Origin: Eubacteriales bacterium
GTDB lineage: Bacteria > Bacillota > Clostridia > Oscillospirales > Acutalibacteraceae
Length of the DNA stretch: 64,000 bases
NCBI GenBank assembly: GCA_029225565.1
Contig: JAQXWS010000038.1
Span: forward strand, 1-64,000
Direction: 5' to 3'
The notes under the pieces are model-generated. The model was not told the origin of the DNA and ran no database searches. It was given only the letters and a program-made list of their open reading frames with translations. The position numbers and the translations under genes were made by a program. Shown piece by piece: positions 16,401 to 27,198 of this stretch; the first letter of the stretch is position 1; the number at the start of each line of letters is the position of its first letter.

Positions 16401-16820
16401 TTACTGGATTTCCTCGCAATAATCAAAAATCTCTACCGGGAGGTCTTCCTTGTCACAACTGATGGTAAAGTAAAAATTAACATCAGTTGCCTCACTAAGA
16501 CTGGACAGCATATCGAAAAACTGAGGCAGTTTTTCGTACTCGCGGCCAACAATCTTGAAAGTAGCGTCAATGAGAATGTCAGTAACATCGTAATTTCCTG
16601 CACAAATGCCGGCAAGGAATCCGTAGAAAGCCTTGTGACCGTTGATTGAGTATGTAGCAGTCTCAAGGAGTCTGGCCTTGGATGAAACATCGTAAGTGAG
16701 CTTTGGCTCGTTTTCGATGCATACTACGTTACCGTCAGAATTCTCGACACAAGAATTTACCAAATCAATAAGCTTCTTTGTCTTTCCTGCGCCTTTGTTA
16801 CCAATAATGAGTTTAATCAT
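16401..16820 (-). CDS. small P-loop protein, function unknown
   Basis: Walker A-like IIGNKGAGKTKKL at N-terminus; 139 aa. Confidence 0.65.
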   Translation of the reverse strand: MIKLIIGNKGAGKTKKLIDLVNSCVENSDGNVVCIENEPKLTYDVSSKARLLETATYSINGHKAFYGFLAGICAGNYDVTDILIDATFKIVGREYEKLPQFFDMLSSLSEATDVNFYFTISCDKEDLPVEIFDYCEEIQ

Positions 16821-16866
16821 TTTTATTCCTCCTAAAGGATTATATTCTATTTACAGTTATATAGTA

Positions 16867-18210
16867 TCATAATCCCAATTGTTTTTCAAGGGTTTCTTTT
16901 TCACTTTCGTAGCCCGGCTTGCCAAGCAGAGCGAACATATTCTTTTTGTAGCTCTCAACTCCGGGTTGATTAAAGGGGTTTACCCCAAGAATGTAGCCGG
17001 AAACAGCACAGCTCTTTTCAAAAAAATATATGAGATAACCGATACTTTCTGCGTCAAGCCTGTCGGCCTCGATAATGAGATTTGCCACTCCGCCTTCGGT
17101 GTGTGCAAGGAGAGTACCCTGGCGAGCCTTGTCGTTGACTACGCTCATCTTTTCGCCGGCAAGGAAATTAAGGCCGTCAATATTACCCTCTTGCATGCCG
17201 ATAACATAGTCATTTGTACATTCGGCAAACTTTACCACTGTCTCAAACATCAAGCTTCCGCCTGATTCCTGAATGTATTGACCCAGTGAATGAAGGTCGG
17301 TTGAGAAAACGCAGGATGACGGGAACAATCCCTTACCGTCCTTTCCCTCACTCTCGCCAAATAATTGCTTAATCCATTCGTTAAACATAGCCATAGCCGG
17401 CTCAAATGACACAAAAGTCTCCAGTTTTTTGCCCTTATTGTACAGGCAATTACGAACCGCTGCATACTTTAGGCACGGATTCTCGTCAATATTATCGGAA
17501 CAAAGTTCGTTCTGCGCATTGCGGGCACCCAGCATAAGTGCGTCAACATCAATACCTGCAACAGCAATTGGAAGGAGGCCAACCGCTGTTAAAACAGAAA
17601 ATCTGCCGCCAACATCATCGGGTACCACAAAGGTGGCATAGCCCTCTTTGTCAGCAAGGCCTTTTAGGGTGCCTTTTGCCTTGTCGGTAGTACAGAAAAT
17701 ACGCTTTGCAGCTTCTCCAGCCGAATACTTTTGGTTGACTAAATCCCTGAATACTCTGAATGCAATAGCAGGCTCTGTGGTTGTGCCGCTTTTGGAAATT
17801 ACATTTACACAAATATCCTTGCCTTCGCAAAGCTCAACAATTTCGTTTAAAGACGCGGGGCTAATGGAATTACCGATAAAGAAAATTTGCGGTGTGTCCT
17901 TGCAAAGGAGATTGTAATTAGGTGACTTAACAGCTTCTATTACGGCACGAGCCCCCAGATACGAGCCACCGATACCGATTACGATAAGAATGTCTGCATT
18001 TTTCTTAATATAATCTGCAGCCTCTTTAATGCGTACAAATTCCTCTTTGTCATAATTTGTAGGCAGGTCTATCCAACCCAAAAAATCATTACCCTCGCCG
18101 GTTTTACTCATAAGAGTTGACATAGCCTCAACAGCTTTTGGTGCCATCTCCCGAATATCGGAGGAGGATACAATATTCTGTGCATATTTTGCATCAAATC
18201 TTATTGACAT
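16867..18210 (-). CDS. pgi: glucose-6-phosphate isomerase
   Basis: [37 protein letters not shown] motifs. Confidence 0.97.
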   Translation of the reverse strand: MSIRFDAKYAQNIVSSSDIREMAPKAVEAMSTLMSKTGEGNDFLGWIDLPTNYDKEEFVRIKEAADYIKKNADILIVIGIGGSYLGARAVIEAVKSPNYNLLCKDTPQIFFIGNSISPASLNEIVELCEGKDICVNVISKSGTTTEPAIAFRVFRDLVNQKYSAGEAAKRIFCTTDKAKGTLKGLADKEGYATFVVPDDVGGRFSVLTAVGLLPIAVAGIDVDALMLGARNAQNELCSDNIDENPCLKYAAVRNCLYNKGKKLETFVSFEPAMAMFNEWIKQLFGESEGKDGKGLFPSSCVFSTDLHSLGQYIQESGGSLMFETVVKFAECTNDYVIGMQEGNIDGLNFLAGEKMSVVNDKARQGTLLAHTEGGVANLIIEADRLDAESIGYLIYFFEKSCAVSGYILGVNPFNQPGVESYKKNMFALLGKPGYESEKETLEKQLGL

Positions 18211-18281
18211 ATTTCAACCTCTTTTAAAATAATAATATAGACAATATAATACTACATTTTGTGAGAAAAATCAACTACTAT

Positions 18282-19409
18282 TCAAATATTTGTCAATATG
18301 TGCGAAAACAACATTTTGAATGTAACTTTTCTTACTGTATTTGCAGATACGAGATCTATGGTTTTGATAACCTTTTTTCCGTTAATTACTTGTATTTCTC
18401 CCAGCTTATCCCCTTTTGTTACCGGTGCGGTAACATCGGATTTTATGACATATTTGTACTTTAGGTTGGAATCGTCTTTTTTTAGTGTTAAAGGCATATT
18501 ATTTTCTACAATCGGTGTAAGTTCCTTGAATACACCATTGATAACCTTAACAGGCGTTAGCTTTTTTTCATCTATTTTTGGCGTTACCGAATGATATTCC
18601 GCAAAACCGTAGTCCAATAGTTTACTTGCAATTTCAAATCTGACTTCACTTGTAGGAGCGCCCAATACAACCGCTACCAAATTAAGATTATCCCTGGTTG
18701 CAGTAGCGCTGACACAGAATCCGGCATTTGAAGTTGTGCCGGTTTTAAGCCCTGTGATACCATCGTATGTATTCACTAATTTGTTGGTATTGTTGAGCTC
18801 TGTTTTACCCCCGCGAAGACTGTCAAGCCATACTGTCGAATATTTCTTAATAACCTTATCGTATTTCATTACCTCGCCGGATATTAACGCAAGGTCATAG
18901 GCGGAAGAATAATGATTTGTTGTGGTATCGTCGAGTCCGGTACAGTTTTCAAAATGAGTATTCTCCAGCTTTAGCTCTTTTGCTCTGTCATTCATCATTT
19001 TTACAAAAGCAGTCTGTGACCCGGCTACATAATCGCCCAAGGCGGTACAGGCATCATTTGCGCTGGCAATCACCACCGCCTTTAGCAACTGGTCAACTGT
19101 CATTACTTCCCCCTCCTCAAGCCAAATTTGGGAGCCGCCCTTTGACACAGCGTCCTTTGTTGCGGTTACCTTGTCATCGAGGGAAATATTGCCTTTATCC
19201 AGAGCCTCGAGAATCAACAACAATGACATAATCTTAGTAACAGATGCGGGAGATAATCTTTCGTTTTCGTTTTGCTTATATAATACCGTTGCGGAATCCA
19301 TATCCATAAGCACAACAGATTTTGCATCATACTTTTCTGCAGCGGATACAACGGTAGGAGTGGCAAAGCAAAACGCCAATGACAATAGCAAACTTAATAC
19401 TTTTTTCAT
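18282..19409 (-). CDS. D-alanyl-D-alanine carboxypeptidase (DacA/DacF-like)
   Basis: Signal peptide; SPASVTKIMSLL (SxxK), SAND (SxN), LKTGTTSNAG (KTG). Confidence 0.93.
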   Translation of the reverse strand: MKKVLSLLLSLAFCFATPTVVSAAEKYDAKSVVLMDMDSATVLYKQNENERLSPASVTKIMSLLLILEALDKGNISLDDKVTATKDAVSKGGSQIWLEEGEVMTVDQLLKAVVIASANDACTALGDYVAGSQTAFVKMMNDRAKELKLENTHFENCTGLDDTTTNHYSSAYDLALISGEVMKYDKVIKKYSTVWLDSLRGGKTELNNTNKLVNTYDGITGLKTGTTSNAGFCVSATATRDNLNLVAVVLGAPTSEVRFEIASKLLDYGFAEYHSVTPKIDEKKLTPVKVINGVFKELTPIVENNMPLTLKKDDSNLKYKYVIKSDVTAPVTKGDKLGEIQVINGKKVIKTIDLVSANTVRKVTFKMLFSHILTNI

Positions 19410-19493
19410 AACAATCACCACTTATTATTATTCAAAATTTGTTGTAATAATTCATCACATTTGGTATAATAGACAAAACTTTGGAGGTAAAGT

Positions 19494-20786
19494 ATGAAAG
19501 CTGCATTCTACACACTCGGCTGTAAGGTCAATCAATACGAAACCGAATATATGGCAGAATTGCTGAAAAAAGCCGGATTTACCATAGTTTCTGCTAACGA
19601 TGAAGCGGATTACTATATCATCAATTCCTGTACTGTAACAGCCACAGCAGACCAAAAAACAAGGCAGAATGTTCGCAAATACAAGCGCAAGCACCCCAAC
19701 AGTACAGTAATTCTGACCGGATGTATGCCCCAGGCTTTTCCTAACGAAGCCAACAGCCTAAAAGAAGCTGACATTATCCTCAGCAATAAAAATAACAGCG
19801 ATATTTTGCAACTGATTAATGAATACGAAGCCTCAAAAAAGCGCGTAATCAGAATCGAAAAGCACCAAACCGGTGATGAATTTACAAAATGCGATATCAC
19901 CTCCTTTAGCGAGAGAATACGCGCTTTTGTAAAAATCGAGGACGGCTGCGACAGATTTTGCTCCTACTGTATCATTCCTATGTCACGCGGCCGTGTACGC
20001 TCAAAGGAGCCGGATGACCTAAGGCAGGAAATAGACAAGCTTGCAAAAAACGGAATAAAAGAAATAGTGCTGGTTGGTATTAATCTGTCCTCCTACGGCA
20101 AAGGCAGTGATTACAACATCGTTGACGCAGTAAGAATCTGTGCCGAGAACGAAAGTATAATGCGTGTCAGGCTGGGCTCCCTTGAGCCCGACCACATAAC
20201 TGACGATATTATTGCCGGACTGTCAAAAATAAGCAAATTCTGTCCGCAGTTCCATATTTCTCTGCAAAGCGGTTGTGACAAAACCCTAAAAAATATGAAC
20301 AGACACTATAGCTCCAAAGAATATCTGGATTTGTGTAATAAGCTGCGTACCGCTTTTTGTGATACCACAATAACTACGGATGTGATGGTTGGCTTTAATG
20401 ATGAGACGGGGGAAGATTTCTTAGACTCCCTTGCGTTTGTTAACAAAGTTAAGTTTGAAAAAGTACATGTATTCCCCTACTCCCAGCGTGAGGGCACAGC
20501 TGCATCACGCAAAGGAGATAATGTACCAAAGGCAGAAAAAGAAAAGCGTGCTGCCATTATGATAGACAGCACAAATAAGCTAAGATATGAATACTTTAAT
20601 TCTCTTATCGGGAGCAGACAGTCAGTACTTTTCGAAAGCTATGAGGGTAACGGCATATACAAAGGATACACAAGGAATTATGTACCTGTGCAGTATGAAT
20701 ATAACCGTGACATTATCGGCAAGGAAATAGAGGTAACTATTGACTCTGTCAGTATGGACAATGATGTATGTATAGCTACGAGTTAG
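19494..20786 (+). CDS. mtaB: tRNA t6A37 methylthiotransferase MtaB
   Basis: GCKVNQYETE, radical SAM CDRFCSYCIIPMSRGRVRS. Confidence 0.94.
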   Translation: MKAAFYTLGCKVNQYETEYMAELLKKAGFTIVSANDEADYYIINSCTVTATADQKTRQNVRKYKRKHPNSTVILTGCMPQAFPNEANSLKEADIILSNKNNSDILQLINEYEASKKRVIRIEKHQTGDEFTKCDITSFSERIRAFVKIEDGCDRFCSYCIIPMSRGRVRSKEPDDLRQEIDKLAKNGIKEIVLVGINLSSYGKGSDYNIVDAVRICAENESIMRVRLGSLEPDHITDDIIAGLSKISKFCPQFHISLQSGCDKTLKNMNRHYSSKEYLDLCNKLRTAFCDTTITTDVMVGFNDETGEDFLDSLAFVNKVKFEKVHVFPYSQREGTAASRKGDNVPKAEKEKRAAIMIDSTNKLRYEYFNSLIGSRQSVLFESYEGNGIYKGYTRNYVPVQYEYNRDIIGKEIEVTIDSVSMDNDVCIATS

Positions 20787-21978
20787 ACAAAGCACCCATC
20801 ATATTGCTTACCTCTTTCTTGCAATTATCATCAAACAAACAGTTATAGGAAAAAATATAATAACCATCGATACTATCAAAATGGGCAATATAATCTATCT
20901 GTCGAGAGATTATGTTGCTCTTATTTTTGAACTCGTTTATCGCTCTTTTGTTGGAGGCTGAGGCATATCTGTCAACGGTATCGGCCTTGTATAAAGGGAG
21001 TCCAATGTATATAGGTTTTTTTGAAAGCTTGACCCACTTTTTTACAGTACTCATAAATGGCATTGTATCACTGTAAAATCCATAGTAAACCTGCGGACAT
21101 ATATAATCAATGTATCCGTCCTGTGTGCACCATTTTTTTACATCGGCATAGAGAGAATTGTAGTTGTTGTCAATATTTGCAGCGGGGCTTATGCCAAACT
21201 GAACATTATTATCAGCATCTTTGATGACACTATATACGGAATGCACCATATTGCTCACCTTGTCCCTGCGCCATGCCGACAAAGACAGAGTACCGCCACC
21301 GGATTTGTAAAGACCGTATTCCTTTGAGTCAATAGATTTGTCGGTAGTGGGATAAAAATAATCATCAAAGTGAATAGCGTCAATGTCATAATTGATGACA
21401 ATTTCCTTTACTCCGTTTACAATAAGTCGGGTAACATCATCACAAGCCGGATTAAAGAATATACCGTTTTTTGCAACATATATGTGTGACTTTTTTGACT
21501 TTGTACTATACCACTTTTTTGCAATATTTGTATCACACAGTTCTTCTATCTTATTGTCCTGGGATACACGATAAGGATTTATCCATGCTTCAATTCGGAG
21601 TCCCAAATTATGAGCCGAGTCACACATTACACTTAGCGGGTCATAGGGCATATAAACCCCTTGGCAGCCAAAGCAATATTTGCTTGACGGATAATAGGCA
21701 GAAATGTAAAAAGCGTCGGCACAGGGCCTAACTTGCACGGTAATTGTGTTAAAGCCCATATCCTTTAGCTGCTTGAACCTTTTGTTTATTAATCTTGAAA
21801 ACGAGGCTTCGGTATCCTTTATCATATCCTGCAGTTCGTAGTAAGCAATCCATACCGACTTGACATAAGCTGCGTTCTCGATATGCTGTTGGCTTGTTTT
21901 TTCCGTATTTTCCGTAATCGGCACTCGACTACAGCCACACAGGAGAACAACTAATAACAAAACAAATATCCTTTTCAT
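20776..21978 (-). CDS. glycoside hydrolase-like GHL10 (DUF187) lipoprotein
   Basis: Lipobox LLCGCSR; VKSVWIAYYELQ, YDIDAIHFDDYFYP, YIDYICPQVYYGF motifs. Confidence 0.9.
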   Translation of the reverse strand: MKRIFVLLLVVLLCGCSRVPITENTEKTSQQHIENAAYVKSVWIAYYELQDMIKDTEASFSRLINKRFKQLKDMGFNTITVQVRPCADAFYISAYYPSSKYCFGCQGVYMPYDPLSVMCDSAHNLGLRIEAWINPYRVSQDNKIEELCDTNIAKKWYSTKSKKSHIYVAKNGIFFNPACDDVTRLIVNGVKEIVINYDIDAIHFDDYFYPTTDKSIDSKEYGLYKSGGGTLSLSAWRRDKVSNMVHSVYSVIKDADNNVQFGISPAANIDNNYNSLYADVKKWCTQDGYIDYICPQVYYGFYSDTMPFMSTVKKWVKLSKKPIYIGLPLYKADTVDRYASASNKRAINEFKNKSNIISRQIDYIAHFDSIDGYYIFSYNCLFDDNCKKEVSNMMGALSNS

Positions 21979-22029
21979 ACTTGAACACAATCCTTAAATA
22001 TAGTAAAATACTGTTAACGAGGTGTTATT

Positions 22030-22320
22030 ATGGAATACAGATTAGGAAATTATAAAAAAGTAAAATCAATCGGCGCAACAGAAAAAATCACCTGTCCGAA
22101 ATGCGATAACAAGGTTAACATGAGCCTATTTTCTAACGGCGAGTTCAGGTTACAAGCCGAATTTCCGTTATATAAATCCGGCAATGTATTCTTTCTCGTT
22201 TGTCCGCATTGTTCGGCTATCTTCGGCGTTGATGAAACTAAGGCTAATAATTTTGCAAAGGGTGAAAAACTGTCCATAGGCAATTATGACCTCAAGGAGT
22301 TAAAAAGTTTCAATGTATAA
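22030..22320 (+). CDS. hypothetical protein with zinc-ribbon-like CxxC pairs
   Basis: CPKC...CPHC. Confidence 0.55.
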   Translation: MEYRLGNYKKVKSIGATEKITCPKCDNKVNMSLFSNGEFRLQAEFPLYKSGNVFFLVCPHCSAIFGVDETKANNFAKGEKLSIGNYDLKELKSFNV

Positions 22321-22591
22321 GGTGTTGATTACTTACCTTGTGGCCATAAACTTGTTAGGGATAATTGTGACCGTCGCAGATAAAAAGAAAGCGATAAAAG
22401 GCAAGCACCGCATTCCTGAGCTTGACCTATGGATAATAGCGTTACTTGGAGGTTCCTTAGGCACATACATAGCAATGAAAATCGTCAGGCATAAAACAAA
22501 GCACAAAAATTTTATGATAGGAATACCGATAATAATTATAATACAATTGGTAACATCAATATTAGCATACATTTTTTTAGGGTGGAATTAA
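22313..22591 (+). CDS. DUF1294 family membrane protein
   Basis: DKKKAIKGKHRIPELDLWIIALLGGSLGTYIAMKIVRHKTKHKNF. Confidence 0.85.
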   Translation: MYKVLITYLVAINLLGIIVTVADKKKAIKGKHRIPELDLWIIALLGGSLGTYIAMKIVRHKTKHKNFMIGIPIIIIIQLVTSILAYIFLGWN

Positions 22592-22604
22592 TTCCACCCT
22601 TTTG

Positions 22605-24080
22605 TTATAGAATAATACAAATCAAACCGCTGCAGCCCTCATTGATTACACGCTCAATTGTTTCTCTGAATTTGATTCGCGCATCCTCCGGCATTCTGTT
22701 AAGCTTGTTGTTAAGCCCCTCGTTAACTAAGGAATGTAATGATTTGCCGAATATGTTAGTATTCCAAATGTCAGACGGATTGTTCTCAAATTCCTTTAGC
22801 AGATACATTACCAGCTCTTCACTTTGTGATTCACTGCCTACAATGGGAGCAACCTCGGTGTATGTGTCACATCTTATCATGTGAATGGAGGGTGCATGCG
22901 CCTTTAGTCTGATACCGTATTTACTGCCCTGCTTCATGATTTCCGGCTCGTTAAGAGACAACTCATCCATAGTAGGCATAACTATGCCGTAGCCCTTTTC
23001 TTCCACATCCTGCAATGCCTTGGAAATGCGCAGATATTTGTCCCTGATTACCGACAACTGTGTTATGTTGTTTAGCAGGTCTTGCTCGTTTTTCATCTCG
23101 ATACCGCATTTATCGGACAGCAGGTCGTAAAAATAATCGTTACTGACATCAAGCCTTATACTTATGTTGCCTGTTGACAAATCTACATTAATAAGCCTTG
23201 ATTCGGTAATATCATCATTTTCGGTGAGCGTATCAACAAATTGATATACCGACCTGATATTTGTAACACCTGATGTTGCCGACTTTATTGTGTCTGTAAT
23301 AGATGTTTTTAGCCTGTCGTTGTCGTCCAATGCCTTGAACCAGCATGGCAGGTCGATACCTATTGAGCAAACCGGGAATTCATACAGTATATCAGTGAGT
23401 ATCCGATTAATTTCGTCCACAGTCAATTCCAGGCAATTCACAGGAAGAACGGGCACATTGTATTTTTCTCTCATTGCGGCTGACAGCTCAACAGCCGATG
23501 TGCTTTCCGGCTCAATAGTATTCATAAGAACTACAAAGGGCTTGTTTAGCTCCTTGAGCTCGTAGATAACTCTTTCCTCTGCCTCCTCGTATTCATCGCG
23601 TGGTATGGAACTGATTGAGCCATCAGTGGTAATTACAAGGCCTATTGTAGAATGCTCCTGTATCACCTTTTTTGTACCTATTTCAGCCGCCATATTGAAG
23701 GGTATCTCTTCGTCACTCCATGGAGTCATAACCATTCTTGGCTGGTCGTCCTCTATGTAACCCTCGCTGCTTGGTACAATATAACCCACGCAGTCTATCA
23801 TTCGTACCTTGAGTTTGAGGTTATCCTGCATCTCAATCTCGATAGAATCCTCAGGAATAAATTTTGGCTCGGTAGTCATTATTGTTCTTCCGGCAGATGA
23901 CTGCGGCAGTTCGTCCCTTGCCCTCTCTTTTAGGAATTCGCTGTTAATATTCGGGATAACTAAAGTATCCATAAATCGTTTTATAAAGGTAGATTTTCCT
24001 GTTCTTACAGGACCCACAACACCAATGTAAATATCTCCCTGAGTACGCCGGGAAATATCAGAATAAATATTATTTTTCAT
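22605..24080 (-). CDS. spoIVA: stage IV sporulation protein A
   Basis: IYSDISRRTQGDIYIGVVGPVRTGKSTFIKRFMDTLVIPNI; C-terminus EGCSGLICIIL. Confidence 0.97.
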   Translation of the reverse strand: MKNNIYSDISRRTQGDIYIGVVGPVRTGKSTFIKRFMDTLVIPNINSEFLKERARDELPQSSAGRTIMTTEPKFIPEDSIEIEMQDNLKLKVRMIDCVGYIVPSSEGYIEDDQPRMVMTPWSDEEIPFNMAAEIGTKKVIQEHSTIGLVITTDGSISSIPRDEYEEAEERVIYELKELNKPFVVLMNTIEPESTSAVELSAAMREKYNVPVLPVNCLELTVDEINRILTDILYEFPVCSIGIDLPCWFKALDDNDRLKTSITDTIKSATSGVTNIRSVYQFVDTLTENDDITESRLINVDLSTGNISIRLDVSNDYFYDLLSDKCGIEMKNEQDLLNNITQLSVIRDKYLRISKALQDVEEKGYGIVMPTMDELSLNEPEIMKQGSKYGIRLKAHAPSIHMIRCDTYTEVAPIVGSESQSEELVMYLLKEFENNPSDIWNTNIFGKSLHSLVNEGLNNKLNRMPEDARIKFRETIERVINEGCSGLICIIL

Positions 24081-24090
24081 ACTTTCCCTC

Positions 24091-25569
24091 CTATACTCCC
24101 GGAATTAACAGAATTTTGTTACAATCCAACACATCAGATGATAGATTGTTTTCTTTTTGTATCAGTGCTATGTCGGATGAAAAGCATTTTGCAATATTCC
24201 AAACCGATTCGTTTTGCTTTGCAAAATACACCGTAAGTGCAGGATAATCCACAACCTCATCGGCTATATCAAGCTCCGATAACAGATTTACCTCTCGATT
24301 GTTGTAAACAAAAGCATCAACATCCAGTACAGCTCTTACATCAATGCAATTAGCTCCGGATAATGTATAATCAAAGCTGTTTATACTAACGCCGGCAATA
24401 GCTTCGCTATAGTTACCAATACCAAATTGGGTCTGCCCTGTCGTGCTGTAACAGACAACGCTGCCCTCCAAATTGATACACAATACATTGAGGCTGAATT
24501 TCATAACAATCGAGCCGTCACGCACACAATAATCAAGCAGGCACAGCTGACAATTCTTTACCTCGCAAATATCATTGTTAAAGCTAAAAGATATGTTATA
24601 TGTTTCGCTATTCTTTAGTAAGCAGCCGTCGACTGACAAACAGCATTTTTCATATCTGCAATCACAATGATGATTAAGAATATATCCGTCAGTAACAATA
24701 TCCACGCTAGACTTGTGTACAATTGTAGTTGTAATAACAGCGTCGCCATATAATTGAACAATGGAGCTTGAACTGTCGCCGGCATTTTTGGCTTTTGCAT
24801 ACAACGAGCCTATTGCAGCGCAAGGTATCATTATGTCATCCTCGTCAATACCCGGAATTTCCACTATTTTGGACAGCTCAAAGGACTTTTCTGCCGTGTT
24901 TATTAGGTCATCGTCCCCTGAAGTATAATTTATAACACAGCGAATATGTACTTTGATTAACGCTTTGTCTTTAATCATCTTAGTATCAATAACGCTTGCA
25001 TAAGCGCATTGATTAATAATTCGGTTTACAGCGTTGTTAATTTGCATATCCTCGTCAAACTCAATTTTGTTATGGCTGGTGTTAACAACATTTACACAAT
25101 CAACGCTCTCATATTTGAGCCTGGAACCGTTACATGCAGATAGGCATGGTGTGCCGGTCTTGTCATATACCGCAACAGTAATACAATGCGCACAGTGAAT
25201 ATCTATTCTGCGCTGGTTAATAACACGAAAGCCATTGTATTTGTCGCATATTTCGGCTGAGGCAAAAGCGGATTGTGATATTCCCTCCACATCTACAGTC
25301 TTATTGAAATTTTCCTCAAAATCAGCGTATGACAACACCGATTCTTCGTTATAATATGTCAAATTTAACTGTATTTTGCCATTGATTACAACACAATTTT
25401 CTGCCACATCAATACCGGTGATATATCCATGACAGCTGCACTTCACCACCCTATATATATCGCTGGAGAATTGCTGCAATGTTTCCTGAAAATCATTTTC
25501 GATTTCCACATTCTTTTTGCATACAAGACTGTTTTTTTCCAGGCATGAATATTTTTTATCAAAATCCAT
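24091..25569 (-). CDS. SipL-like spore protein (DUF3794 domains + C-terminal LysM)
   Basis: DUF3794-type repeats; C-terminal VYFAKQNESVWNIAKCFSSDIALIQKENNL LysM-like; adjacent to spoIVA. Confidence 0.75.
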   Translation of the reverse strand: MDFDKKYSCLEKNSLVCKKNVEIENDFQETLQQFSSDIYRVVKCSCHGYITGIDVAENCVVINGKIQLNLTYYNEESVLSYADFEENFNKTVDVEGISQSAFASAEICDKYNGFRVINQRRIDIHCAHCITVAVYDKTGTPCLSACNGSRLKYESVDCVNVVNTSHNKIEFDEDMQINNAVNRIINQCAYASVIDTKMIKDKALIKVHIRCVINYTSGDDDLINTAEKSFELSKIVEIPGIDEDDIMIPCAAIGSLYAKAKNAGDSSSSIVQLYGDAVITTTIVHKSSVDIVTDGYILNHHCDCRYEKCCLSVDGCLLKNSETYNISFSFNNDICEVKNCQLCLLDYCVRDGSIVMKFSLNVLCINLEGSVVCYSTTGQTQFGIGNYSEAIAGVSINSFDYTLSGANCIDVRAVLDVDAFVYNNREVNLLSELDIADEVVDYPALTVYFAKQNESVWNIAKCFSSDIALIQKENNLSSDVLDCNKILLIPGV

Positions 25570-25656
25570 AGCTTTGCTCCTTTCTGTTACAATTAAACTT
25601 ATGCACAAAGGAGTTGTTATATGCAAAAAAGATGGCAGATTTCTCTGCCACCTATA

Positions 25657-26610
25657 TTAATCAGCAAAGTGCATATATCCATCTCTGTCAAAATATAGAT
25701 TTACACATCCTGATTGTATTGTACCGTCATTATATTCCACAGTAAATGTGACTGTGTCCTTTATTTCGGACAAATCGAAATTTATATCATTGCCGATAGC
25801 TTCATAAAGTTGATAGTTTGGCTTCCATCTTAGGTCATACCCGTAATTAACCCTATGCTCAATCCCGCTTTCAAACATCTTGCTGTCCTGACTTTTGCGC
25901 AATTCGTCACCGCTGATAATTATTTCTTTGCCGTGCACTTGCTTAATGTCGAAGGTTTCATTATTTGCCTCGGAGTCATAATAGGCAATATACATTTCTC
26001 CATATTCGCTATAATTGTTTACAGTCAATTTTTTAACATTGGTATAATCCTTTAAGTTAATCGCTATCTCTCCGCCGTGGATTTCATAAAGGACGGCGGT
26101 TTCTTTTCCGTTACTGTCAAAAAGGACCTCCCTGCTTTTTCCAACGGAAGCGCCGTATCCGTCAGCAGCAATACTCTCTGCCTCAGCTTGAATTTTTGCC
26201 CAATCATTTTTATACAGTTTTTTTAGATTTTCAACTGCCCCCTTGTCATTTATATCTGCAAAATGAATAGCATAAAAGACTTTTTGTTTATTCTGTGAGC
26301 CGACTTTCGACTCAAATTCATCCGCTTCTTTGTATTCACCGGCGTATGCAACCATTACAGACAAGGGCTTGGCTGCCGCAACCTGTGATGAATCGTACGG
26401 TAACGCTATGTCCTGTTTGTGAGTAATTTGATTAAGTCCATAGCCCGAACCTATCAGCACAGCCAATGCAAGTGTTGCTGATGCGATTCGCTTTAATACA
26501 ACATTTTTATTATTTCTCTTATCAACCGTCATATCAAAAATCCTTTCTAACGCTTCATCCGAGTGATGGACACCTGACATAGCATCCTTGTATTTATTTC
26601 TATTACTCAT
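25657..26610 (-). CDS. putative membrane anti-sigma factor partner of the adjacent ECF sigma factor
   Basis: Downstream of and overlapping the ECF sigma ORF; single TM VVLKRIASATLALAVLIGSGYGL; extracellular domain. Confidence 0.65.
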   Translation of the reverse strand: MSNRNKYKDAMSGVHHSDEALERIFDMTVDKRNNKNVVLKRIASATLALAVLIGSGYGLNQITHKQDIALPYDSSQVAAAKPLSVMVAYAGEYKEADEFESKVGSQNKQKVFYAIHFADINDKGAVENLKKLYKNDWAKIQAEAESIAADGYGASVGKSREVLFDSNGKETAVLYEIHGGEIAINLKDYTNVKKLTVNNYSEYGEMYIAYYDSEANNETFDIKQVHGKEIIISGDELRKSQDSKMFESGIEHRVNYGYDLRWKPNYQLYEAIGNDINFDLSEIKDTVTFTVEYNDGTIQSGCVNLYFDRDGYMHFAD

Positions 26611-27085
26611 TTATCCATTCATCTCCTAATATAGATTTTAGTTGTAGTCTGGCACGATGCAGTCTTGATTTTACTGTTGAAGACTTTGTATTAGTAGCCT
26701 TGGCTATATCATCAATTTTCATATCCTCGTAGTAAAACAGGTGAACTGCCAACCGTTCCTTTGGCGGTAATGTGGCAACTGCTCTGAATACATCAAAGTC
26801 AACATCAGTATCAAAAGTATACAACTCCTTTGCTTCATCCAAGGATACACTGTGTTTTACAAACGGCAGCCTAAAATGGTCCTTACACTTGTGAACACAA
26901 GTTACGGTCAGCCATTTGTCAATATGTTCATTATCGTTGAACACCTTGTTTGTTTTCCATAATTTGAGTAGAGTATCCTGCATTACATCCTCGGCGTCAT
27001 AATGATTTTGTAAATAAGACAAAGCAATTAGGTAAAGCCTGTTGCTGTTACGCTTTACTGCGCTTATGTATTCGTCATTTGTCAT
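26603..27085 (-). CDS. ECF-type RNA polymerase sigma factor
   Basis: Region 2 SYLQNHYDAEDVMQDTLLKLWK; region 4 LPPKERLAVHLFYYEDMKIDDIAKATNTKSSTVKSRLHRAR. Confidence 0.92.
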   Translation of the reverse strand: MTNDEYISAVKRNSNRLYLIALSYLQNHYDAEDVMQDTLLKLWKTNKVFNDNEHIDKWLTVTCVHKCKDHFRLPFVKHSVSLDEAKELYTFDTDVDFDVFRAVATLPPKERLAVHLFYYEDMKIDDIAKATNTKSSTVKSRLHRARLQLKSILGDEWINE

Positions 27086-27198
27086 ACTGTCACCGCCTTA
27101 CGAAAGGTCCTTTCATCTATATAGCGATACAAGACTGTAAAAGGTTGCATTTTTTTTAAAATAAAACACCCTGCATTAGCAAGGTGTAATATCATTGG

